64,000 nt of DNA from HGM10611 sp964384805. GTDB taxonomy: Bacteria > Bacillota_I > Bacilli_A > ML615J-28 > CAG-313. The stretch spans positions 1 through 64,000 of the forward strand of contig CAYLLO010000003.1 of assembly GCA_964384805.1 (NCBI GenBank), given 5' to 3'. Positions within the stretch are counted from its first letter, which is position 1. Each line of letters begins with the position of its first letter. Under the pieces are notes generated by a model. The model was not told where the DNA came from. It worked only from the letters and a program-made list of their open reading frames with translations, and did no database searches. Made by a program: the position numbers and the translations under genes. Below, one piece after another: positions 18,327-25,791 of this stretch.

Positions 18327-19097
18327 TTATTTTTTAAAAAAATGAAATTCAATATTAATTTTTTTAATTTGACTAAAAAAATTATTAATAATAATCCCAT
18401 CTACTTTTTTATTAGCATACGATCTAATTCCTGCATATGTCATATTGTTTTTAATAATGATTTTTTTATAATTATTATTCATTACCGCTAATTCTATTTC
18501 TTGCAGAGTAAAATTATTACAAACAATATGAGTACATTTTGATACTTGTAATTTTTGAAATTCATCAAAATTATTAACCTCAACATAAATTACATCATCA
18601 TCAAAAGATTCTAGGATTTTATGAATACTTTCATCTGAATTCCAAATACTAGCATCTAAATAGGTTATTTGATGTTCAATTATTTTCCCTTTTGCATTTT
18701 TGATTGCTTCATTATAATAAAAACCAATTCCTGGTAATGTATGTTCAAAAAATAATAGTTCTACATTTAAATCTTTTATTTCTTCTTGAAATTTTAAAAT
18801 CGTCGATGATACACCACAAAGTTCTGAAAATAAGTTTTGACAAACATTTTTTATCATCATAAGTTCACTATAATTACCTCTTACACTTAATAAAACATCT
18901 CCATTTTTAATTAAATCACCATCTTCTTTTACTAAATAAAGAGTATTTTTAGCATTTTGTTTTTTTAAAATATCAGCAATTAAAGTTATTCCCGAGGCAA
19001 TTCCTCGACTTTTAGAAACAAATAATCCACCTGTTGAAATTTTTATTTTACTATTTTTCAAGTTATTTTCAATAATAATTTCCTCAACAAATTTCAT
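18327..19097 (-). CDS. NadC/ModD-fold protein lacking the catalytic residues
   Basis: A 256-residue protein that follows quinolinate phosphoribosyltransferase (NadC) along its whole length. The N-terminal sandwich (EDGDLIKNGDVLLSVRGNYS) leads to NLFSELCGVSSTILKFQEEI, matching LSGIAT..T..FV. A barrel follows with HTLPGIGFYYNEAI in place of TRKT.PGLR, EHQ in place of NHR, and SIWNSDES in place of LIKDNH. The Arg, Lys and His residues that bind quinolinate and PRPP are therefore replaced, so NadC activity is unlikely. No nadA or nadB is nearby. It may be a non-enzymatic or repurposed relative. It is followed by a strong terminator and lies 8 bp after the zinc-ribbon gene. Confidence 0.6.
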   Translation of the reverse strand: MKFVEEIIIENNLKNSKIKISTGGLFVSKSRGIASGITLIADILKKQNAKNTLYLVKEDGDLIKNGDVLLSVRGNYSELMMIKNVCQNLFSELCGVSSTILKFQEEIKDLNVELLFFEHTLPGIGFYYNEAIKNAKGKIIEHQITYLDASIWNSDESIHKILESFDDDVIYVEVNNFDEFQKLQVSKCTHIVCNNFTLQEIELAVMNNNYKKIIIKNNMTYAGIRSYANKKVDGIIINNFFSQIKKINIEFHFFKK

Positions 19098-19105
19098 TTT
19101 TACCT

Positions 19106-20179
19106 CTAACTATTCATAAAAAGAAATATGAAAAGAAAAACCAATAGAACTATAAGTAATACGACTAAAGTAACTTTGATTGATGAAATTGGAGTTTTAC
19201 CAACAATTTTTCCACTTTCTCCATTAACCATAAAACTATAATTCTTTTTATCATACTTATATAAGCAAATCCATACTGGTAAAATAACATATTTATATCG
19301 AATTTTATCGTAAGTGGTATTTACTTTTAAATAATCAACCACATCATAATGATATTTGTTTAATATTTGTTGCTCAATACTTCTTTTGGCTTTATTTTTG
19401 GCAATAGTCCATCCATCTTTTAATGACAATTTATAATGTTCTGCACTAAAGCCTACTAAATACCGTTCATCATAAAGATATGAATCATTAGTATTATAAG
19501 GTGCTAATTTATCTAAAATATTTTGTTCTAATTTATCACCTGAGCAAATTAAAATATCATCAAAAGCAGTCTTATGAGTTCCCCTAATATTAAAATATCT
19601 TATTTTAGTTACAGTTCGTCGATTTTTACCACTTCCAACTGTTGTTGTATATGTTTTACCTAATCTTCCTTTATAAGTAGATAAAGTATCGGTATCGTAA
19701 GTCCAACTGGGGATATAAACACCATTAATCAATGGATTAGGTAAACTTTTTTTTACTTTCCTTGGTGCAAAAAAACGTTTTTTCAACCATTTTTGATAAT
19801 TATCTACTACATCCTTTTTTCCTATTTTAAAAGGTATAACCCGATTAGGTTTTTCCCCTACCAATTCATCACTATTTATGACCGCAGATGAACCACAAAA
19901 TGGACAATTACTAGTCATATCTTCTTTAGAAACAACATTATTAGCTCCACAATTTTCACAATGAACAATTCTACTAGAAATGTTCCAATTATTAATCGTT
20001 TTATCACAATTGGCTAAGAAATCTAATTCTTCAGTTGATGATTCACCTTTTAAACTAATTGTAGTTTTACAATATTCACAATATAATGCTTCCTTTTCTG
20101 GTAAATATTTTAAATTAGCCCCACATCCAGGACATTCATATATTTCACTATCTACCAACTCTTCTTTTTCAGCAAACAT
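19106..20179 (-). CDS. TFIIB-type zinc-ribbon protein with C-terminal membrane anchor
   Basis: A 357-residue protein. Two N-terminal zinc ribbons are visible: CPGC with CEYC (about 17-39), and CENC with CPFC (about 72-96). A long conserved middle of unknown function follows, including RVIPFKIGKKDVVDNYQKWL and LINGVYIPSWTYD. The C-terminus is a single hydrophobic helix. Such proteins recur in Firmicutes and often sit next to SPFH proteins, as here, where the stop and next start are about 10 bp apart. The pair probably forms a membrane-associated complex; the function is not known. Confidence 0.8.
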   Translation of the reverse strand: MFAEKEELVDSEIYECPGCGANLKYLPEKEALYCEYCKTTISLKGESSTEELDFLANCDKTINNWNISSRIVHCENCGANNVVSKEDMTSNCPFCGSSAVINSDELVGEKPNRVIPFKIGKKDVVDNYQKWLKKRFFAPRKVKKSLPNPLINGVYIPSWTYDTDTLSTYKGRLGKTYTTTVGSGKNRRTVTKIRYFNIRGTHKTAFDDILICSGDKLEQNILDKLAPYNTNDSYLYDERYLVGFSAEHYKLSLKDGWTIAKNKAKRSIEQQILNKYHYDVVDYLKVNTTYDKIRYKYVILPVWICLYKYDKKNYSFMVNGESGKIVGKTPISSIKVTLVVLLIVLLVFLFIFLFMNS

Positions 20180-20189
20180 AAGTTCACCA

Positions 20190-21245
20190 TTAGTTTAATT
20201 TCTTTCCACATTCAGGACAGAATTTAGCATCTTCAAGCACTTTATTTCCACATTCAGAACAAAACTTACTTTGTGGTAATTTTTCTCCACATTCGGGACA
20301 AAATTTAGCATTTACTGAAATCAAATTAGAACATTTAGGGCATTGCTTTTGACTTCCTTCTTTAGGAGTATCTTTAGCATTATTTAACGCATTAGACATT
20401 AAGTTACCCATTGAAACACCTGCTCCAAGTCCCATTCCTGCACCTGCTAAACCATTTTCCTCATTTTTAGCCGCATCTCGCATTGCCCCTGCTGCCTCAT
20501 ATGTAACATAACTTCCCATTTTATCACTCATAATGCCAACTGATGTTCGTTTATCAATTGTTTCTTCAACTTCTTTTGGTAAAGAAACATTTTCAATAAA
20601 TAATTCTACTAAAGTTAAACCTATTTCATTAAAATCTTCTTGAACAGTTTGTTTTATTAATTCAGCTAATTCATAATACTTACCAGCTATTTCTAAAACT
20701 GGAATACCAGCTTTTGATAAAGTACTACTAAATCCACTTACAACCATACTTTTAAAATAATCTTCCAAGGCTTTAGTAGAATAATCCTTTTTAGTCCCAA
20801 AAATTTCTTTCATAAATTTACCGGCATCAGTTACACGATATGCATACTTTCCAAATGCTCTAATACGCACTGGTCCAAATTCCTTATCACTCATCATTAC
20901 TGGATTAGTAGTTCCCCAAGGTTGATTAATAAATTGTTTAGTATTAATATAATAAACATCCGCTTTAAATGGTGAATCAAATCCATATTTCCAACCAGCA
21001 ATTTTGGTTAAAATCGGTAAGTTTTTAGTTTCTAATTTATGTCTTCCTGGTCCAAAAATATCACCAATTTGACCATCTTTTACTAAAATAGCTACTTGTG
21101 ATTCTGTAACAATTAACTGACACCCATTCATAATTTCATCACGACTATCTTGAATAGGATAACGGTATACTAAAGTATCTGTAGAATCATCCTTCCATTC
21201 AATAACTTTTAATAATTGTTTTCTAATTGCGTTAAATAAACCCAT
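20190..21245 (-). CDS. SPFH-domain protein with C-terminal zinc ribbons
   Basis: A 351-residue member of the SPFH (band 7-like) family often labelled virion core protein-like. The N-terminal 230 residues form the SPFH region (SQVAILVKDGQIGDIFGPGR, then KYAYRVTDAGKFMKEIFG). A Gly/Ala-rich linker follows. Three zinc ribbons come last, with CPKC/CPEC, CSEC/CPEC and the final CGKK. The last ribbons read like double-zinc-ribbon modules and probably mediate binding to a partner. Start MGLFNAIRKQ has an AGGAGG site. It is directly upstream of the zinc-ribbon membrane protein and downstream of dinB. Confidence 0.85.
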   Translation of the reverse strand: MGLFNAIRKQLLKVIEWKDDSTDTLVYRYPIQDSRDEIMNGCQLIVTESQVAILVKDGQIGDIFGPGRHKLETKNLPILTKIAGWKYGFDSPFKADVYYINTKQFINQPWGTTNPVMMSDKEFGPVRIRAFGKYAYRVTDAGKFMKEIFGTKKDYSTKALEDYFKSMVVSGFSSTLSKAGIPVLEIAGKYYELAELIKQTVQEDFNEIGLTLVELFIENVSLPKEVEETIDKRTSVGIMSDKMGSYVTYEAAGAMRDAAKNEENGLAGAGMGLGAGVSMGNLMSNALNNAKDTPKEGSQKQCPKCSNLISVNAKFCPECGEKLPQSKFCSECGNKVLEDAKFCPECGKKLN

Positions 21246-21254
21246 AATTTCCTC

Positions 21255-22484
21255 CTATTTAATATTATTTTTATAACTTTTATCATATTTGAACACACGA
21301 TCATCATCAATTCCTCTTTTTATTACAGTAGTTCCAAAAGTATTTTGTAAATTACTTACTAATGAGTTAATTGATTTTTCTTTGTCCTCTTCATCTAATT
21401 TATCAAATATACTAATTTGATAAATTTCCTCTTTATAATTAATTAATTTGCTCGTCGAAACTCCTATTAATCTCATTGGCATTCCATCCTCATATACTTC
21501 ATCAAACAAATCTTCTAATAATAAATACATATCTTTCGCATTATTAAGTGGATTATTTAAAGTACGACACTTACTAATTACTTTAAAGTTACTATATTTT
21601 ATTTGAAGCGTGAAAGTATATGCTTTATACTGATGTTTTTCTAAACGATAACTTACTGAATTAACCAATATTTTTAAGACACTTTTCATATTATTAATAT
21701 CGTATTCATCATTATCAAAAGTTTGAGAGTTACTAATTGAAGAAGTATCATTAAAACGATTAATATCAATAACATTACTTCCTTCTCCATGAGCAAGTGC
21801 CACTAAAGATTTACTATTTGTTGGTCCTAATACTTCTTCTAAAATTTTAAAATTAGAGTAATTGGCTAAATCTCCTACCGTTTTTATTTTTAACATTTCC
21901 ATAATTGTTAAAGTTTTTTTTCCTACGCCTGGTAAAACATCAACTTTTAATGGCCATAAAAGTTTAGGAACTTCCCTTTTTCTTAAAACTGTTATACCCA
22001 TAGGTTTTTTCATATCTGAGGCAATTTTAGCCAAAGACTTATTAGGGGCAATCCCAATACTACATGGCAAACCATATATTTCTTGTAAATCTTTTTGAAT
22101 TTTATTCGCTAAATCAATGGCATTAATTGTCTTACAGACTTCAGTTACATCTAAATAACCTTCATCAATACTCGCTGGTTCAACAAGAGGGGTTATTTCA
22201 AAAAAATAATTGAAAAATTTTTGAGAACATTCAGAATATAATTGCATATTCGATTCTAAAAGAATAATATTAGGACACAATCGCTGTGCTTCGGCCACAC
22301 TCATCGCTGCACGAACACCAAATTTACGAGCCACATAATTAGCACTTAAAATAATACTTTTTCGCCTACTAGCATATGGTGCTACTGCAACAGGTACTTC
22401 TCTTAATTCAGGTTTAGTTACTAACTCACAACTAACATAAAAACAATTCATATCAATATGAAAAATAATTCTTCCTGTACCCAT
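21255..22484 (-). CDS. dinB: DNA polymerase IV (Y-family, translesion)
   Basis: Error-prone polymerase that copies past damaged bases. The 409 residues begin with the palm motif IFHIDMNCFYVSCE. They carry the second catalytic motif SIDEGYLDVT and the helix-hairpin-helix region LWPLKVDVLPGVGKKTL, followed by a little-finger domain with NNPLN-type strands. The C-terminal YQISIFDK stretch is a likely beta-clamp binding motif (Q..IF). No LexA box is obvious upstream. It is the first gene of the dinB-SPFH-zinc ribbon run. Confidence 0.95.
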   Translation of the reverse strand: MGTGRIIFHIDMNCFYVSCELVTKPELREVPVAVAPYASRRKSIILSANYVARKFGVRAAMSVAEAQRLCPNIILLESNMQLYSECSQKFFNYFFEITPLVEPASIDEGYLDVTEVCKTINAIDLANKIQKDLQEIYGLPCSIGIAPNKSLAKIASDMKKPMGITVLRKREVPKLLWPLKVDVLPGVGKKTLTIMEMLKIKTVGDLANYSNFKILEEVLGPTNSKSLVALAHGEGSNVIDINRFNDTSSISNSQTFDNDEYDINNMKSVLKILVNSVSYRLEKHQYKAYTFTLQIKYSNFKVISKCRTLNNPLNNAKDMYLLLEDLFDEVYEDGMPMRLIGVSTSKLINYKEEIYQISIFDKLDEEDKEKSINSLVSNLQNTFGTTVIKRGIDDDRVFKYDKSYKNNIK

Positions 22485-22641
22485 TTTTAAAACCTCTTAT
22501 TTTAATTATATCACATTATTAAAATAATTTAAATATTTTATAATTTTTTTATTTTTAAAAACTAACTATTAAGACATTATCATAAAATAAACACACACCT
22601 ACGCAAATATTTTAATTAAATCCTTTTATTTTTTATTAAAA

Positions 22642-22652
22642 TGTGGTATAAT
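22642..22652 (+). promoter_or_regulatory. Extended -10 promoter of the small membrane protein gene
   Basis: TGG-TATAAT forms a perfect extended -10, with the TATAAT at 22647-22652. No good -35 is visible at the right distance, which an extended -10 tolerates. It lies 40 bp before the ATG at 22692. Confidence 0.55.
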
Positions 22653-22691
22653 AAGAATACTTAATCTATTTACCAAAAAAAGGAGTTTGTT

Positions 22692-22886
22692 ATGTCTAAA
22701 ATAAATACTAAAAAAGGGAATGAAAAATTTATTGAAAAACGTACTAAAGCCGACAATTCTGTTGAATACGTAGTACATGGATCTCCTAGCAAAACTTGGT
22801 GGGGAAAAATCATAGTTGCATTAATTATTGCAGGTACCGTTTTAATTCCTTTAATTTCTTTAATCGTCGTTTTGTTAGGTAAATAA
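22692..22886 (+). CDS. Small single-span membrane protein, unknown function
   Basis: A 64-residue protein not recognised from any family. It has a basic N-terminal half (KKGNEKFIEKRTKA) and then one membrane helix (IIVALIIAGTVLIPLISLIVV) close to the C-terminus. It is supported as a real gene by an AAGGAG ribosome site, an extended -10 promoter upstream and a 12-bp terminator hairpin right after the stop. It is monocistronic and divergent from dinB. Confidence 0.7.
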   Translation: MSKINTKKGNEKFIEKRTKADNSVEYVVHGSPSKTWWGKIIVALIIAGTVLIPLISLIVVLLGK

Positions 22887-22903
22887 AATCAATATTAAGT
22901 TTT

Positions 22904-22935
22904 AATTAAGTACTTTTCAAGTACTTAATTTTTTA
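22904..22935 (+). terminator. Rho-independent terminator of the small membrane protein gene
   Basis: A perfect 12-bp stem (22904-22915 with 22919-22930) has a three-base loop and is followed by a T-run. The 3' edge of the group II intron remnant lies about 12 bp beyond it. Confidence 0.88.
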
Positions 22936-23029
22936 TCATCATGTAAATCGAGTAGGAGAAAATAAATAAAATGTTTTATTTATTTCCGACCTCTCACACC
23001 ACCTAACGGACGGTTCCGTATGTGGTGAT

Positions 23030-23274
23030 TTAATCTATGTATAAATGTTGAGTGTAATATTCATACATTGACACTAGTCCTTTTACGGCTAGTGTTTTAT
23101 TTTGTATTAAGCCATATAATGAATGTGTCGCTGTATGTATATATCCTTTTCTTATATTAGCTATTGACCATAAGTCTTCATTAGTCTTTATTCTTTGGCT
23201 GACTTTTCGTGTACTATAATTCGTATTTGTCTGGCTAGGGAGAATAATAAAAGCCAAATCCTAAATACTTCACT
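23030..23274 (-). pseudogene. C-terminal remnant of a group II intron reverse transcriptase/maturase
   Basis: In one frame KYLGFGFYYSP is read up to a stop. After a frame change, the text SIANIRKGYIHTATHSLYG and then GLVSMYEYYTQ resembles the last 60 residues of group II intron maturases (the usual ..NTRKGYW.. and final ..YY.. blocks). The palm domain with YADD is missing. It lies in the expected place just before the domain V-like hairpin of the intron remnant. Confidence 0.6.
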
Positions 23275-23312
23275 TCATTATAAAGTGCTACTTTGCTTTT
23301 ATAAATGTCAAA

Positions 23313-23450
23313 TTAAACATCTTCAGTTTGTAAAGGTTTAATTTTATCTTTTATTCTATATGATTGACCAGTTATATTAAATAAATATGAGTAATGTAAT
23401 ATTCTATCTAAAATTACTCTAGTTATCATTTTTTCATTAACATTACGGGG
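23313..23450 (-). pseudogene. C-terminal scrap of an IS21-family IstB ATPase
   Basis: The minus strand reads ITRVILDRILHYSYLFNITG followed by QSYRIKDKIKPLQ and a stop at 23313. This is the conserved end of IstB (AILDRLLHHS...I.G.SYR.K). Only about 45 codons are left; the AAA+ ATPase part and the partner istA are absent. It is embedded between the two halves of the group II intron remnant. Confidence 0.68.
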
Positions 23451-23677
23451 TAAGATTAATCTCTTTCATTTCATATACTTGCCACATTTACGTTTATAGC
23501 TTGCGTATTGTTGGTAGAAAGACTTTATTATGTAATGCTAACTCATCCCAACTATACCCGCCTAATGTGATTCGTGTTTCTCAAGTTGACCTTGTTATTG
23601 TTCAGCTAATGCTTTACTACCGCTACTGCACAAGAAACTTTCACTCTCTAGATATCAATCATACCCGGCACACATAT

Positions 23678-23705
23678 TAAAAAGTGGTACTTTAAATACC
23701 ACCTT
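23678..23705 (-). terminator. Terminator of spo0A, next to the intron 5' edge
   Basis: On the minus strand GTGGTA pairs with TACCAC around a 7-base loop and is followed by TTTTTAATAT. It begins right after the spo0A stop, and the intron remnant opens at 23673, at the end of the T-run. Confidence 0.72.
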
Positions 23706-24494
23706 TTATGCCATTAATTTTAGTTTTTTCATTTTCTTATGTTCCAATCTTAATCGATCAGCAATCATCGCAATAAATTCAGAATTAGTAGGTTTAGATT
23801 TATTGTAACTAATTGTATAGCTAAAAATATCACTTATCGCATCAACGTTTCCCCTTATCCAAGCCACTTCAATAGCGTGTCTAATAGCTCTTTCTACACG
23901 TGAGGCTGTTGTACAATATTTTCCTGCTATTTCTGGATATAATATTTTCGTGATTGAACCTAATAAATCTAAATTGTGATAAACCATCGTTATTGCTTCT
24001 CGTAAATATAAATAACCTTTGATATGGGCAGGAACTCCAACTTCATGTAATAAAGTTGTTATTTCAGTATCTAAATCAATTAAAGCTTCTTCTTGATATT
24101 CGCGATTAGTTTTATTATCATTAAGGCCTAGTATTAATTGATGAAAATTATTTAAATCAATAGGTTTCATCAATACATAATCAACATTTAATTGATTAAG
24201 TTTGTTAGTAATATAATTACTTGTAAATTGTGTCATCGCAATAATTTTACTAGGTTGACAATATTTTTCCTTCCTTGTTCTTAATTCTTCAATAACTTGC
24301 ATACCATCACAATAAGGCATTATTAAATCTACTAAAAGAACATCAGTTTGTGTTACTCGTAGTGCATTTAATAAACTGTTACCATCAGTATGTGTTCCAA
24401 CTACTGAAACGCTATCAATATTTTTAAAATAATCTTTTATGGCTTCTAAGCGTTCTTGCGCTTCTTCCGCTACCATTACACGTATTTTTTGCAT
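23706..24494 (-). CDS. spo0A: Sporulation master response regulator Spo0A
   Basis: Transcription factor that triggers entry into sporulation when phosphorylated. The 262-residue protein has a receiver domain with the phospho-acceptor Asp in VLLVDLIMPYCDGM and the switch Lys in VLMKPI. Its DNA-binding effector domain carries HIKGYLYLREAITM and SRVERAIRHAIEVAW, the hallmark of the family. The metal-binding acidic pair near the N-terminus reads VAEEAQE, that is Glu-Glu, where Asp-Asp is usual. Start MQKIRVMV (24494) follows AGGGGGT at good spacing. It is followed by its own terminator and preceded by spoIVB, as in Bacillus and Clostridium. Confidence 0.96.
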   Translation of the reverse strand: MQKIRVMVAEEAQERLEAIKDYFKNIDSVSVVGTHTDGNSLLNALRVTQTDVLLVDLIMPYCDGMQVIEELRTRKEKYCQPSKIIAMTQFTSNYITNKLNQLNVDYVLMKPIDLNNFHQLILGLNDNKTNREYQEEALIDLDTEITTLLHEVGVPAHIKGYLYLREAITMVYHNLDLLGSITKILYPEIAGKYCTTASRVERAIRHAIEVAWIRGNVDAISDIFSYTISYNKSKPTNSEFIAMIADRLRLEHKKMKKLKLMA

Positions 24495-24649
24495 GTTTAC
24501 ACCCCCTACATACGATAACAATTCTACCATTTATTGAGACTTTGTGCAATTATTTGAAATAGTTTTTTTTTATTTTAGGTATCTTTTTATCGAAAAACGA
24601 CGATTTTCAACATAAATATTATAATTTTAAAAGCCTTTATATCTATAAA

Positions 24650-24657
24650 TGTCGAAA
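24650..24657 (+). promoter_or_regulatory. Possible Spo0A-binding box (0A box) in the spoIVB-spo0A gap
   Basis: TGTCGAAA matches the 0A-box consensus TGTCGAA. It lies about 155 bp upstream of the spo0A start in the 187-bp gap after spoIVB, where autoregulatory boxes are known in Bacillus. A single 7-mer match is weak evidence. Confidence 0.3.
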
Positions 24658-24681
24658 TATTTACACATATGCAAGATTAGG

Positions 24682-25689
24682 TCACTTACTGTCGTTAAGC
24701 ATCCACTCTATATGAATACCATAACCAATTAATGGATCATCCACCGTTACATGAGATACAGCACCAATTATTTTATTATTTTGAATTATTGGACTTCCAC
24801 TCATTCCCTGTACAATTCCACCACACTTTTCAATTAATCTAGAATCCGTAACTTTAATTTTTAACCCTTTGACATTTCTTGTATTTTGGCGATTTATTTC
24901 AATTATCTCGATATCATATTCTTGAACTTTATCATCATCTAAAACTGTCAAAATACTAGCTTTACCTAATTTAACTTCTTCTTGTTTTCCGACTTTAATG
25001 GTTTTTTTGGTCAACATTGATCTTGAACTAATATATCCGTATATTCCCGTTGCATTATTGACCGTTAGTTTACCTAAAATATCATTACTAATTGTCGCCC
25101 TTTTTTCTCCTGGTTCACCAGGTAAAGCCTTTTTAATAGAATCAATATTAGATACTAATAAGTCCCCACTAATGCTGCCAATTAATACTTTTTGATCTAC
25201 AATTCCATGTCCTAAAGATGCAAATGCTTTAGTCTTAGGATTGATAAAAGTAAGAGTACCAACACCTACTAATTTATCTTTGATATATAATCCCATAGAT
25301 CGTTCTTTTTGTTTAGTTTCTATAATTTCTATACTAGTATCAAATTCTTCACTACCTCGAATAATAGTTAAAACTAACTCATTATCCATTGAATTATTTA
25401 CTATTTTGGCCATTTCTTCATTAGATACTACTTTTTTATTATCTATTTCTATTATTTTGTCTCCTACTTCAATATCACTTTTTCGCCATGGGGCTTTTTT
25501 ACCATTTTTTGTATCTACTTCATACTTTCCTGCTACATAAATTCCCGTATTTAGTTTAAGTCCTATCGTTTCTCCTCCTGGTATTACTTCTACTTCTCCT
25601 GCAGCAAAAATAATATTGGTATCTAAAACAAGAATTAAAGTTACAAATAATAATAAACCTAAAATAATTTTTTTACAAAACTTTTTAAT
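24682..25689 (-). CDS. spoIVB: SpoIVB serine peptidase (S55) with PDZ domain; probable ATT start
   Basis: Forespore-secreted protease that cleaves SpoIVFA and so activates pro-sigma-K processing. It has an N-terminal membrane anchor (ILGLLLFVTLILVLDTNIIF), a PDZ domain (about 80-140) and the S55 domain with catalytic His in ASLGHGIVD and Ser in QGMSGSPII. The open frame extends to a GTG at 25779, but those first codons fall on the recN terminator and have no ribosome site. A strong AGGAGGG lies at 25695-25701 and the codon at proper distance is ATT (25689), followed by AAA AAG TTT TGT. No ATG, GTG or TTG lies nearby in frame. I therefore favour an ATT start, as in infC. Confidence 0.9.
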   Translation of the reverse strand: MKKFCKKIILGLLLFVTLILVLDTNIIFAAGEVEVIPGGETIGLKLNTGIYVAGKYEVDTKNGKKAPWRKSDIEVGDKIIEIDNKKVVSNEEMAKIVNNSMDNELVLTIIRGSEEFDTSIEIIETKQKERSMGLYIKDKLVGVGTLTFINPKTKAFASLGHGIVDQKVLIGSISGDLLVSNIDSIKKALPGEPGEKRATISNDILGKLTVNNATGIYGYISSRSMLTKKTIKVGKQEEVKLGKASILTVLDDDKVQEYDIEIIEINRQNTRNVKGLKIKVTDSRLIEKCGGIVQGMSGSPIIQNNKIIGAVSHVTVDDPLIGYGIHIEWMLNDSK

Positions 25690-25743
25690 AATTTCCCTCC
25701 TTTTGGAATAACATATTCCTTTATTATTATTGCCAAAAAGAAC

Positions 25744-25781
25744 AAAAAAAGTATCTTTAAATATTGGTATTAAAGACACTT
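25744..25781 (-). terminator. Rho-independent terminator of recN
   Basis: In minus-strand RNA, AAGTGTCTTTAA pairs with TTAAAGATACTT over 12 positions with one G-U pair, followed by seven Ts. On the plus strand the same position would be an A-C mismatch, so the hairpin is built for minus transcription. Confidence 0.85.
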
Positions 25782-25791
25782 TTTGTAAATG

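Larger units (their letters stand above)
22947..23673 (-). mobile_element. Decayed group II intron, internally deleted and carrying an IS21 fragment
   Basis: On the minus strand the unit opens at 23673 with GTGTGCCGGG, followed by a GAGAGTGAAAGT block and a domain I-like stretch containing GAACACGAA-type sequence (here GAAACACGAATCACATTAGG). It closes with a domain V-like hairpin (CACCACATACGGA pairing with TCCGTTAGGTGGTG), the block TGTGAGAGGTCGG, a 12-bp domain VI-like stem and CTCCTACTCGAT at 22947. About 730 bp remain of an expected 1.8-2.5 kb, so most of the reverse-transcriptase gene is gone. An istB scrap lies in the middle. The left arm begins just beyond the spo0A terminator, a favoured landing place for introns that target terminators. 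It cannot be mobile. Confidence 0.72.
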
